NCBI GenBank assembly: GCA_012518645.1
Contig: JAAYRS010000071.1
Span: 1-39,209, forward strand
Source of the DNA: Bacillota bacterium
GTDB taxonomy: Bacteria > Bacillota > Limnochordia > Darwinibacteriales > Darwinibacteriaceae
Length of the DNA: 39,209 nucleotides
Reading direction: 5' to 3'
Positions within the stretch are counted from its first letter, which is position 1; each line of letters starts with the position of its first letter. Under the pieces are notes generated by a model that saw only the letters and a list, made by a program, of their open reading frames with translations, was not told the DNA's origin and did not search any database. A program made the position numbers and the translations under genes. Shown here piece after piece: positions 32,981 through 39,209 of this stretch.

Positions 32981-33181
32981 GCGTTTCCTACTATTAAAGC
33001 AATCATTCTCCGCTCTTGCTCTAATTCCTGCCAAAAAACGAAAAAAGTTAAAAAAACAATAAGTTCTTTAAGCCCCGAAAGAGAAAATTGCCTTTAGCAA
33101 TGGGCTTTTCGGCTTTTCAGAAAAAATCAGCGGGCAGGGAAAATTCCGAAAGCAGCGAAGTAAAAAAGCGAGGTGAGCGGC
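32981..33181. other. Divergent spacer between the IclR regulator and the PolX-like gene
   Basis: With the 5' leader of the regulator this makes about 330 bases without a gene. It contains the palindrome at 32964-32980 and a hairpin at about 33073-33115 (CCGAAA/TTTCGG outer arms, ATTGC/GCAAT inner arms at 33087-33101). No convincing promoter for the plus-strand gene is visible. Confidence 0.4.
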
Positions 33182-34852
33182 TTGTCCCAGCAGAATGTGA
33201 TTAATTTTCTTAAAGATATTGCTCTTTTAATGGAGTTAGCCGGGGAGAATGTTTTTAAAACCCGGGCTTTTCAAAACGGAGCAAGGGCCATCCAAGGTTT
33301 GGAAGAGGATCAATTTGAACAGCTGGTTCAAGAAGACAAGCTGAGAGAAATCCCGGGGATCGGAGCAGGCCTAGAGGAGGCAATTTTAGGAGTGCTGAGC
33401 ACAGGCACTGCCCAGGTTTATGAAAAACTGCAGGAAAAGATCCCTTTAAGCCTGCTGGATCTGTTTAAAATCCCCGGTTTAGGGGCGAAAAGAATCCGCA
33501 AACTCTACCAAGCCCTGCAGATTACCAGCCTGGGGGAATTAGAATACGCCTGTGCGGAAAACCGCCTCCTGCAGCTGCCCGGCTTTGGGAAAAAGAGCCA
33601 AGCCTCAATCCTAAAAGAAATCGCTCTTTTAAAAAGCTATCAAGACTCCTACCTTTATTCCCAAGCCAAGCCCCTAGCACAAGATCTGCTGGCCGAATTA
33701 AAGCATTTTTATCCGAAGGCAGCTTTCCAGCTGGCCGGGGCTTTGCGCCGCCGCTTGGAAGTAGTGGATAAGATTGAAATCCTTTGCACAGGGCTAACAG
33801 CACAAGACTTTTTAAAATCAAAAGATCATCCCCTTGCTGATCCTATCCTGAAAGGAAGTTCCATCCGCGCCCAAACTAAGGAATCTTTCCCCGCCGTAAT
33901 TCATTTCAGCAGCAAAGAACGGAAAGGCACTGCTTTAATTTACAGTACAGGCAGCAAGGCCCATCTCCGGCATTTAGAGAAAAAGAGCCCCCTGCCTGCA
34001 GCGCCCGGGGAAGAGGAAGTGTATCAAAAAATGAACCTTCCCTTTATTCCTCCGGAATTAAGGGAAGGCTGTTTTGAATTTGATCTCCAAGAAGATTTTT
34101 CTTCTTTAGTCACGCTAGAAGACATTCAAGGCGTTTTTCACAATCATTCCAATTACAGCGACGGCATTAATACTTTGGAGGAAATCGCCCTGCACGGAAA
34201 AAAATTGGGCTACACCTATATCGGCCTGGCCGATCACAGCCAGTCCGCTTTTTATGCCCGAGGTTTAAAGCCCGCTGATCTGTTGCGCCAGATGGAAGAA
34301 ATAGATGCAGTCAATCAAGAATACGAAGGAATAACCCTTTTGAAAGGGTTAGAAGCAGATATCCTGCCCGACGGCAGTTTGGATTGTAAAGATGAGCTTT
34401 TAGCCCAATTAGATTACAGCGTCGCCTCTGTCCACAGCAGTTTTAAAATGACTAAGGAAGAGATGACCAAGAGGATTATAAAAGCCTTAGCAAACCCTTA
34501 CGTAAACATCTTAGGGCACCCCACCGGGCGCCTGCTTTTAGCCCGGGAGCCTTATGCCCTGGATTTAGAGGAGATTATTGAGGCCTGCCGCCGTTACGGG
34601 GTTGTTTTAGAGATCAATGCCAATCCCCAGCGCTTAGATCTTGATTGGCGCTGGGCCCGCCGGGCTTGGGACAAGGGAGTGTTTTTAGCTATTAACCCTG
34701 ATGCCCACCGCTTATCAGGCTATGATTTTACTAAGTACGGGGTTTACACCGCCCGCAAGGCGGGCCTGCCCAAAGAAGCCATACTTAATACCAGGAGCCT
34801 GAAAGAAGTTAAAAGGATCTTAAAGAGCCTGAAAGAAGGAAATAGAAAATGA
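33182..34852 (+). CDS. polX: PolX-family DNA polymerase beta/PHP protein with degraded polymerase centre
   Basis: Family-X repair polymerase layout: 8-kDa-like and helix-hairpin-helix part (residues 1-155, including IPGIG and IPGLG, with LPGFGKKS), Pol-beta palm (180-310) and a C-terminal PHP domain (320-555). Positions are counted from GTG 33173. The PHP metal site is complete: H323/H325, H355, E394, H421, H449, D510 and H512, so 3'-5' exonuclease or phosphoesterase activity is expected. The palm is not: the GSYRRG...GDIDIL motif reads AGALRRR...VDKIEIL (K200, E202), and the third aspartate region has no aspartate. TTG 33182 (7 nt after GAGGTG) is the likelier start. Probable role: DNA end processing rather than synthesis. 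Confidence 0.88.
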   Translation: MSQQNVINFLKDIALLMELAGENVFKTRAFQNGARAIQGLEEDQFEQLVQEDKLREIPGIGAGLEEAILGVLSTGTAQVYEKLQEKIPLSLLDLFKIPGLGAKRIRKLYQALQITSLGELEYACAENRLLQLPGFGKKSQASILKEIALLKSYQDSYLYSQAKPLAQDLLAELKHFYPKAAFQLAGALRRRLEVVDKIEILCTGLTAQDFLKSKDHPLADPILKGSSIRAQTKESFPAVIHFSSKERKGTALIYSTGSKAHLRHLEKKSPLPAAPGEEEVYQKMNLPFIPPELREGCFEFDLQEDFSSLVTLEDIQGVFHNHSNYSDGINTLEEIALHGKKLGYTYIGLADHSQSAFYARGLKPADLLRQMEEIDAVNQEYEGITLLKGLEADILPDGSLDCKDELLAQLDYSVASVHSSFKMTKEEMTKRIIKALANPYVNILGHPTGRLLLAREPYALDLEEIIEACRRYGVVLEINANPQRLDLDWRWARRAWDKGVFLAINPDAHRLSGYDFTKYGVYTARKAGLPKEAILNTRSLKEVKRILKSLKEGNRK

Positions 34853-34865
34853 AGGGGTGATCTTA

Positions 34866-35819
34866 ATGCAAACGAAAAAAATTTACCTTTTCTCATTCTT
34901 GATCTTTTTCTGCCTGGTTTCCCCTGCTTGGGGCCTAGAAAAAACTTTTTTAGAAACAACAGCAGCTTACAGAATTGAAGGAGAAGACTTGATTTTAGAA
35001 CTGGAGCTGGTAAACAAAAGCAAAGAAACAAAACAGCTTTTTTTCAGTTCCGGCCGGCAGTTTGAAATCACCATTACTGACCAAGAAAACAAGCAAGTTT
35101 ACCGCTGCTCCCAAGACAAAGTCTTTACCCAAGCCCTGATTTATAAGGACCTTAAACCGGGCCAATCTTTACAGTGGCAAACCCGCTGGACCCCGCCTTG
35201 CAAAGATCAGACTTATACTATCAAAATAGAGATTTTAGCCCGTTCCCAAACAAACTCAAAAATCCCTAAACACCAGCTTAGAAAGACCTTGCAATTTAAT
35301 TTAGAAACAGAAATGATCAAAGACAAGATCCAAACCAGAGCGGAAGAAGTCCTGTTAGCTCTAAAAGAACAAAACGGAGAGAAACTCTCCCAACTGACCC
35401 ACCCGGAAAAAGGCCTCCGCTTTACGCCTTACACTTATGTTTCTTTAGAACAAGATTTAGTCTTTGATCGAGAAAAAATCAAGAACTTCTTTGAAGATCA
35501 AACCATCTACCTCTGGGGTTATTATGACGGCACAGGCTTTCCCATCCGCTTAACCCCAAAAGAATACTACCGCCAATTTATCTTTTCCCACGACTTCACC
35601 CAAGCAGAACAAGTGGGTTACAACGAAGTCTTAGCCAAAGGCAACAGACTGGAAAACCAATTCCAAATCTACCAAGACCCCATCATTGTAGAGTATTACT
35701 TCCCCGGCTTTAATCCCAACTACGCCGGCCTGGACTGGAGAAGCCTGCGCCTGGTCTTCCAGGAACACCGAGACTGCTGGTACCTGGCAGGCTTGATTTA
35801 TAATCAGTGGACGATTTAA
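34866..35819 (+). CDS. Secreted BsuPI-domain-like protein with C-terminal conserved domain
   Basis: A 317-residue exported protein. The signal peptide ends near SPAWG. The first domain (about 25-140) resembles the BsuPI intracellular proteinase inhibitor family: LELELVNKSKETKQLFFSSG with FEITITDQENKQVYR and DLKPGQSLQWQTRW. The second domain (about 150-317) ends in IIVEYYFPGFNPNYAGLDW and a WYLAGLIYNQWTI terminus, a module I recall as an unnamed extracellular domain in other Bacillota lipoproteins. No lipobox here. ATG 34866 is 8 nt after AGGGG and is preferred to GTG 34857. It follows the PolX-like gene by 13 nt, but a functional link is unclear. Confidence 0.7.
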   Translation: MQTKKIYLFSFLIFFCLVSPAWGLEKTFLETTAAYRIEGEDLILELELVNKSKETKQLFFSSGRQFEITITDQENKQVYRCSQDKVFTQALIYKDLKPGQSLQWQTRWTPPCKDQTYTIKIEILARSQTNSKIPKHQLRKTLQFNLETEMIKDKIQTRAEEVLLALKEQNGEKLSQLTHPEKGLRFTPYTYVSLEQDLVFDREKIKNFFEDQTIYLWGYYDGTGFPIRLTPKEYYRQFIFSHDFTQAEQVGYNEVLAKGNRLENQFQIYQDPIIVEYYFPGFNPNYAGLDWRSLRLVFQEHRDCWYLAGLIYNQWTI

Positions 35820-35856
35820 AGTCTTTATCGAAAGTGGAAACCGCTGTGCTAAAAAG

Positions 35857-35884
35857 AATCCCCGCAGGACAGCCTGCGGGGATT
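35857..35884. terminator. Bidirectional intrinsic terminator
   Basis: AATCCCCGCAGG and CCTGCGGGGATT form a perfect 12-bp stem with a 4-nt loop. TCTTCTC follows on plus and CTTTTTAG on minus, so it can end both the BsuPI-like and lipoprotein transcripts. Confidence 0.85.
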
Positions 35885-35908
35885 CTTCTCACTTAATATC
35901 TCTTGTTC

Positions 35909-37087
35909 CTACTCTTTCGTAAGCCTATAAAGTGCGGCTTCGGCATCCACAAGTTTAGCTAAATCTTTTATTACTAATGTATCGTCAAATTCTAACGCTG
36001 CGTCAACAGCTACTCTAGCTTCGTTAACCGCTTCTTCAAATGCTTCAAAACCCTCATCATCTTTTGTTTTAGGTGTCTTCGGTATATCTTTAATCTTTTC
36101 TTCCGCTGCACCCTTAAGCAAGCCAGCTACTTTAGCCACTATGGCCTCTAGTTTGCCTTCGCCTCTGATCTCGAGATCTGGGGCATAGTCTCTAATTTTA
36201 GCAACGTCGTCGCGTGCTGATGCGATATCTTCTGCCTTACCAGCATCAATGCCATCGATATCCCCGAGAGCTACAATAGCTTGTTCAACCGCGGGCCGTT
36301 TAGCAACAATTGCTTCGTACATTTTTTCCTCAACGCCATCCAAGAATTTTTCAAGCGATTTATCGCCCGGTACAGTAATCTTTGCTTCGGGATCTAGATC
36401 CTTGGCGGCTTGAACTATTTCCTTAACCTCTTCAATTTTATCTCCCACACCATCTAGATTATCAAACGAAACATCCATACTATCCAGATTGCTTATAGCG
36501 GTCTCAGCATTATCTATGGCCTCTTCCACTAATTCGTCCAGCTCGCCAACGATCTCATCAAAAACATCTAGACCTTCTAATTCTAAATCGGGATCTTCGT
36601 CTGTTAGTTCATTTATCAACTCATCAAGTTCCCTAATAATCCCGGCATACTGCACAAAGAATGCAACCCGTTCCTTTTCTTCAGCTGCGGGTGGATCAAG
36701 TTTGCCAAATTCCTCTAAAATCTCAGCCAGTTTTTTCTCAACGTCGGAGAGTTCAGGTACTCCCTCGAATACAGCGGTTAGGGTTTTATTTCCGTCCATA
36801 ATAATGGACCATTTGCCTTCTTCCTCATCATATACGAGGTCTGCGAAGTCGCCTGCGTCTTTAAATTCTACGAACTCGTAGCCTTCTTTGGCTTTGAGAT
36901 CTTTAAGTTCGAACTCATAAGCTGCCTCTTTATCGGCTTTCCATTCGATTTTTTCACCGGCAGCAGCGGGAACAAAATTAATTGTTAAAGTATATTGTTT
37001 CTTAAAAGGCCCGAAACAACCACTGGCAAGCATGGAAACAACCACTAAGATGGCTAGGGCGACCATGCTTCTATTTTTCTTGAACAA
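35909..37087 (-). CDS. Acidic helical surface lipoprotein with InlB-type repeat domain
   Basis: A 392-residue lipoprotein: the signal peptide ends in the lipobox LASGC, so the cysteine is lipidated and the protein anchored. The first folded part (about 30-110) resembles the divergent InlB B-repeat/bacterial repeat module (YTLTINFVPAAAGEKIEWKA, with GYEFVEFKD and GNKTLTAVFEG). The remaining 280 residues are very acidic and helical, with recurring units built on VDEAI/VEEAI, FDxLDG and LExIVAKVAGLL, suggesting alpha-helical bundles or coiled coils. TTG 37087 is 8 nt after GGAGG and is chosen over an upstream ATG without a binding site. Function unknown; surface adhesion or scaffolding is possible. 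Confidence 0.75.
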   Translation of the reverse strand: MFKKNRSMVALAILVVVSMLASGCFGPFKKQYTLTINFVPAAAGEKIEWKADKEAAYEFELKDLKAKEGYEFVEFKDAGDFADLVYDEEEGKWSIIMDGNKTLTAVFEGVPELSDVEKKLAEILEEFGKLDPPAAEEKERVAFFVQYAGIIRELDELINELTDEDPDLELEGLDVFDEIVGELDELVEEAIDNAETAISNLDSMDVSFDNLDGVGDKIEEVKEIVQAAKDLDPEAKITVPGDKSLEKFLDGVEEKMYEAIVAKRPAVEQAIVALGDIDGIDAGKAEDIASARDDVAKIRDYAPDLEIRGEGKLEAIVAKVAGLLKGAAEEKIKDIPKTPKTKDDEGFEAFEEAVNEARVAVDAALEFDDTLVIKDLAKLVDAEAALYRLTKE

Positions 37088-37698
37088 TATCTCCACCTCC
37101 ATAATTTTTACACAATCCTTCTTCACACCCGGCACCCTGCGAGTGGGTCCGTTGAGCGGTACTGCCCGCCGGGGCAGTGCTCCGCCATAATGACTGCAAA
37201 ACTACGGCATCAGCCTATGCACGATCCTCCCTTCCTAAACAAAGAGTAATAGTTTAAACTCAGGGGTGGCGGAAAACCGCCACATGTCTATGCATACATA
37301 TCCGCAGGGTGTGTCCTTGTTACCACCTTGAGGATATGAATATGCCCGGGCAACACTAAGTAAATTTACGCTGGAAGACAACACTTTCCAATTAATAGCG
37401 TCTCTACCTTTTTTCGCCACGATAGAGGAAAATCCTTCTTCGCCTCAGAAATATTTTCCCCTTGATTCCTACTGGAATAGTGATTTAATTCTTCCGCTGC
37501 CTGCGCTAACCCTCCTTTGAACCAGGCTTCACAATCTGTTTTTCCAATTTTACCATATCCTGGACCCTTTGGGAAGGGCTCTTTCTAAACGCAGCCTGGG
37601 ACATGTAAGTTCCTTCTACATACCCTAAGTAAATCCTTCCAGCAGGACCAATTTAAACTAAAAAACTGCTTCCCAAATTTAGCCAATCAAAACGGCCT
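37088..37698. other. Long spacer with structured leader and an open but start-less frame
   Basis: About 610 bases without a supported gene. On the minus strand, just upstream of the lipoprotein gene, are a stem of GCGG/CCGC plus ACTGCCC/GGGCAGT arms (37156-37185) and a GTGGCGG/CCGCCAC hairpin with a 4-nt loop (37266-37283). Farther up, a 73-codon minus-strand frame without a start codon (37366-37584) reads like protein and may be a gene remnant. No RNA family is recognised. Confidence 0.45.
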
Positions 37699-38784
37699 TT
37701 AGCCCTTCGCCGTAAACTCCTCCTCCAAGGCGCTTCTGGCCAGGGATTTACTCTGCCAGGCGTGGAGAGCCAGGCTTAAGGCAATAATGCCGTAAGCGAC
37801 AAAAACCCGGAAATATTCCCCGATCTGGGCACTGCCGAAAAGAGCCTGGCCCGCCATGGGGGAAACTACAAAAAGAACATGAAAAAGAAGGGTGCCCGTC
37901 AAGGCCTGGGCAATAGTAGCCCTAGTCACAGTAGCCCCCCCGATCAAAAGGGCGGCAATAGCAAAAGTGCCCACCTGCTCATGACTGTTGTAAGTGTTCA
38001 AAGTACCGATGTTCTGTAAAAAGATAAGCTGGCCCCAGGCAGCCAAAACGGTAGAAAGGATAATGGCTAAAATGCGGACCCCCTCCGTATTAATCCCCGC
38101 TACTCCTGCAATTTGGCGGTCCTGGCCCACAGCCCGGAAATCATGGCCCAGCTTAGTGCGGAAAAAGAACCAAATAAACAGGCTCAAAAGAGCAATCACC
38201 GCAAAAGTAACCATGGGAAAGCGGGTAAACTGATAAGGAATCTGCCAGACCTCATCTAAAGCACCTTTAATTAACCTAAGATCAATGGTATTGCGCAGGC
38301 CGGCGCTGGTGGAAATCCTTAAACGTTCATTCTCAAAAGGGATCACCGTCCCCACCAAAAAGAGAAAGATAAACTGATAGATCCCATTGGCAAAAAAGCC
38401 CATAACCATACTGGTAATCATCTCCCGGCCCTTAGCCTTATTTAAAGTTAAGCCCGCCAGATAGCCGAAAACCACAGCCAAAGGCGTAGCCACAAGGGCG
38501 GTGAGCAAAAGCCCGCCTAAACCGGACCATTCCCAGTGGGTGGAAAGAATCAAAGCAATTTGGCCCGCCAGGGCACCTAAAACAATGCCGAAATTAAGGC
38601 CCATTCCGGCCGCAACAGGGATAATCAGGGAGAGGACCAAAAAAGAATTCCGGGCCAGCCTTTTGACAACCTCCATCATTAAAAACTGAGTAGGCATCTT
38701 GGCGAAATGAATGCCTAAAAGGCAGACAATGACAAAGAGAATGGGAACCACATTTCTGGTAAAAAGGCGCTTTAGTTGGTTCAC
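37699..38784 (-). CDS. ABC transporter permease, BPD_transp_2 (sugar/nucleoside type)
   Basis: A 361-residue membrane protein with about nine or ten hydrophobic segments and family landmarks GMGLNFGIVLGALAGQIALI, NKAKGREMITSMVMGFFANG, the cytoplasmic FRTKLGHDFRAVGQDRQIAG coupling loop and ALLIGGATVTRATIAQALTG. This family forms permeases of ribose, simple-sugar, nucleoside (BMP-dependent) and autoinducer importers. Its GTG start overlaps the stop of the preceding permease gene by 4 nt (GTGA), so the pair is translationally coupled. The ATPase and binding-protein genes must lie outside the window, upstream. Confidence 0.88.
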   Translation of the reverse strand: MNQLKRLFTRNVVPILFVIVCLLGIHFAKMPTQFLMMEVVKRLARNSFLVLSLIIPVAAGMGLNFGIVLGALAGQIALILSTHWEWSGLGGLLLTALVATPLAVVFGYLAGLTLNKAKGREMITSMVMGFFANGIYQFIFLFLVGTVIPFENERLRISTSAGLRNTIDLRLIKGALDEVWQIPYQFTRFPMVTFAVIALLSLFIWFFFRTKLGHDFRAVGQDRQIAGVAGINTEGVRILAIILSTVLAAWGQLIFLQNIGTLNTYNSHEQVGTFAIAALLIGGATVTRATIAQALTGTLLFHVLFVVSPMAGQALFGSAQIGEYFRVFVAYGIIALSLALHAWQSKSLARSALEEEFTAKG

Positions 38785-39209
38785 GCCTGCTCACCTCCTG
38801 TTAAACGCGTCAGAGCATACAAGATCATACCGTTAGAAACGATCATGCGGGCAATTTCAGAAATATTGCCCTGGACCAGCTTATTAGTAACAGGCATAGC
38901 AATAGTTAAAAGGGCTTGAAAAAGCACCACCCCAAAGACGGCGTTGATCACTTTCGCTTCCCTGGTAGAGGCGCCGCCGATTAAAATCGCGGCCACCGCG
39001 GGAAAAGCCATCATCAAAGGCGCCATATAAAGTTGGACAAAACCAAAGCTTTGGGCATAAACCACATAGCCCACCGCCCCCAGCACCGTGGAGAGGATGA
39101 TGCTTAAAGTACGGTAGCGGTTAAGGTTCAAACCGGAAGCCAGGGCATAACGGGGATTGCGCCCCACAATTTCCATGGCCGCCCCGGTTTTGGTTTGGAA
39201 AAACAGCCA
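38781..39209 (-). CDS. ABC transporter permease, BPD_transp_2 (partial, 5' end outside window)
   Basis: The C-terminal 142 codons of a second permease, homologous to the downstream one: FFQTKTGAAMEIVGRNPRYA is the coupling loop, followed by AAILIGGASTREAKVINAVFG. The frame stays open to the window edge, so the ATG at 39176 is internal to the gene, not its start. Heterodimeric permease pairs of this family are typical for nucleoside-type (BMP) importers. The stop overlaps the start of the next gene. Confidence 0.85.
   Translation of the reverse strand, partial: WLFFQTKTGAAMEIVGRNPRYALASGLNLNRYRTLSIILSTVLGAVGYVVYAQSFGFVQLYMAPLMMAFPAVAAILIGGASTREAKVINAVFGVVLFQALLTIAMPVTNKLVQGNISEIARMIVSNGMILYALTRLTGGEQA

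Noticed and set aside
32848-33006. N-terminal extension of the IclR regulator
   Set aside because: No family similarity, covers the palindromic operator, and TTG 32847 has a good ribosome binding site.
37235-37420. A 61-codon minus-strand frame
   Set aside because: No binding site or recognisable domain, and it runs through the hairpin region; treated as non-coding.
1-39209. tRNA, rRNA, CRISPR array or prophage
   Set aside because: I looked in the spacers on both strands and saw no cloverleaf, rRNA segment, regularly spaced repeats or phage structural genes.

Overview
The window reads as part of a chromosome from an anaerobic, probably amino-acid- or organic-acid-using member of the Bacillota (Firmicutes). 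Evidence: strong AGGAGG-type ribosome binding sites, frequent TTG and GTG starts, Firmicutes-style sigma-A promoters (TTGACA-17-TATTAT), many rho-independent terminators, a PolX/PHP polymerase-family gene, BsuPI-like and SIMPL proteins, and ABC/TRAP uptake operons. Two solute-binding proteins have ordinary signal peptides without a lipobox, which would fit a diderm lineage. I cannot name the species.

Layout. (1) 1-1508, minus: the 5' part of a homocitrate/isopropylmalate synthase family gene behind a strong promoter and a ~225-nt leader that folds elaborately and ends in an attenuator-like terminator. (2) 1558-2484: a decayed ISNCY-like insertion sequence that still has both terminal inverted repeats. 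(3) 2700-8832, plus: a complete oligopeptide/dipeptide-type ABC importer operon (two ATPases, binding protein, two permeases). (4) 8899-11119, plus: a P1B metal ATPase with an unusual CPG motif, followed by a free-standing HMA metal-binding protein. (5) 11116-14793, minus: a heterodimeric ABC exporter. (6) 14853-16750, plus: an ECF sigma factor, a putative membrane anti-sigma protein and a SIMPL-domain protein. (7) 16752-22364, minus: ornithine aminotransferase, an amidinotransferase-fold arginine dihydrolase-like enzyme, a cyclic-2,3-diphosphoglycerate-synthetase-like P-loop protein, an MFS transporter and an Mrp-type ATPase. (8) 22613-23600: an isolated hypothetical gene and a hairpin-rich spacer. 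(9) 23603-32980, minus: a long catabolic operon under an IclR regulator. (10) 33182-35819, plus: a PolX-family protein whose polymerase centre is degraded but whose PHP nuclease centre is intact, and a secreted BsuPI-like protein. (11) 35909-39209, minus: an acidic helical lipoprotein with a structured leader, and two BPD_transp_2 permeases of a sugar/nucleoside-type ABC importer that runs off the window.

How the genes work together. The most interesting block is the 9-kb IclR-controlled operon. It has a TAXI-type TRAP transporter for a carboxylate, a mandelate-racemase-subgroup enolase-superfamily enzyme, a glycerate-2-kinase (MOFRL) homologue, a 4-oxalocrotonate tautomerase, an enolase homologue and a 2-hydroxyacid dehydrogenase. 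In outline this resembles a keto-acid to glycerate to 2-phosphoglycerate to PEP route. However, both the kinase homologue and the enolase homologue lack residues essential for the canonical reactions while keeping their fold motifs. They look co-adapted to a different, unidentified substrate, so this is the best candidate for an undescribed pathway. Other leads are the riboswitch-like leader at 1247-1473, the CPG-type metal ATPase with its detached HMA domain, the arginine module and the polymerase-dead PolX.
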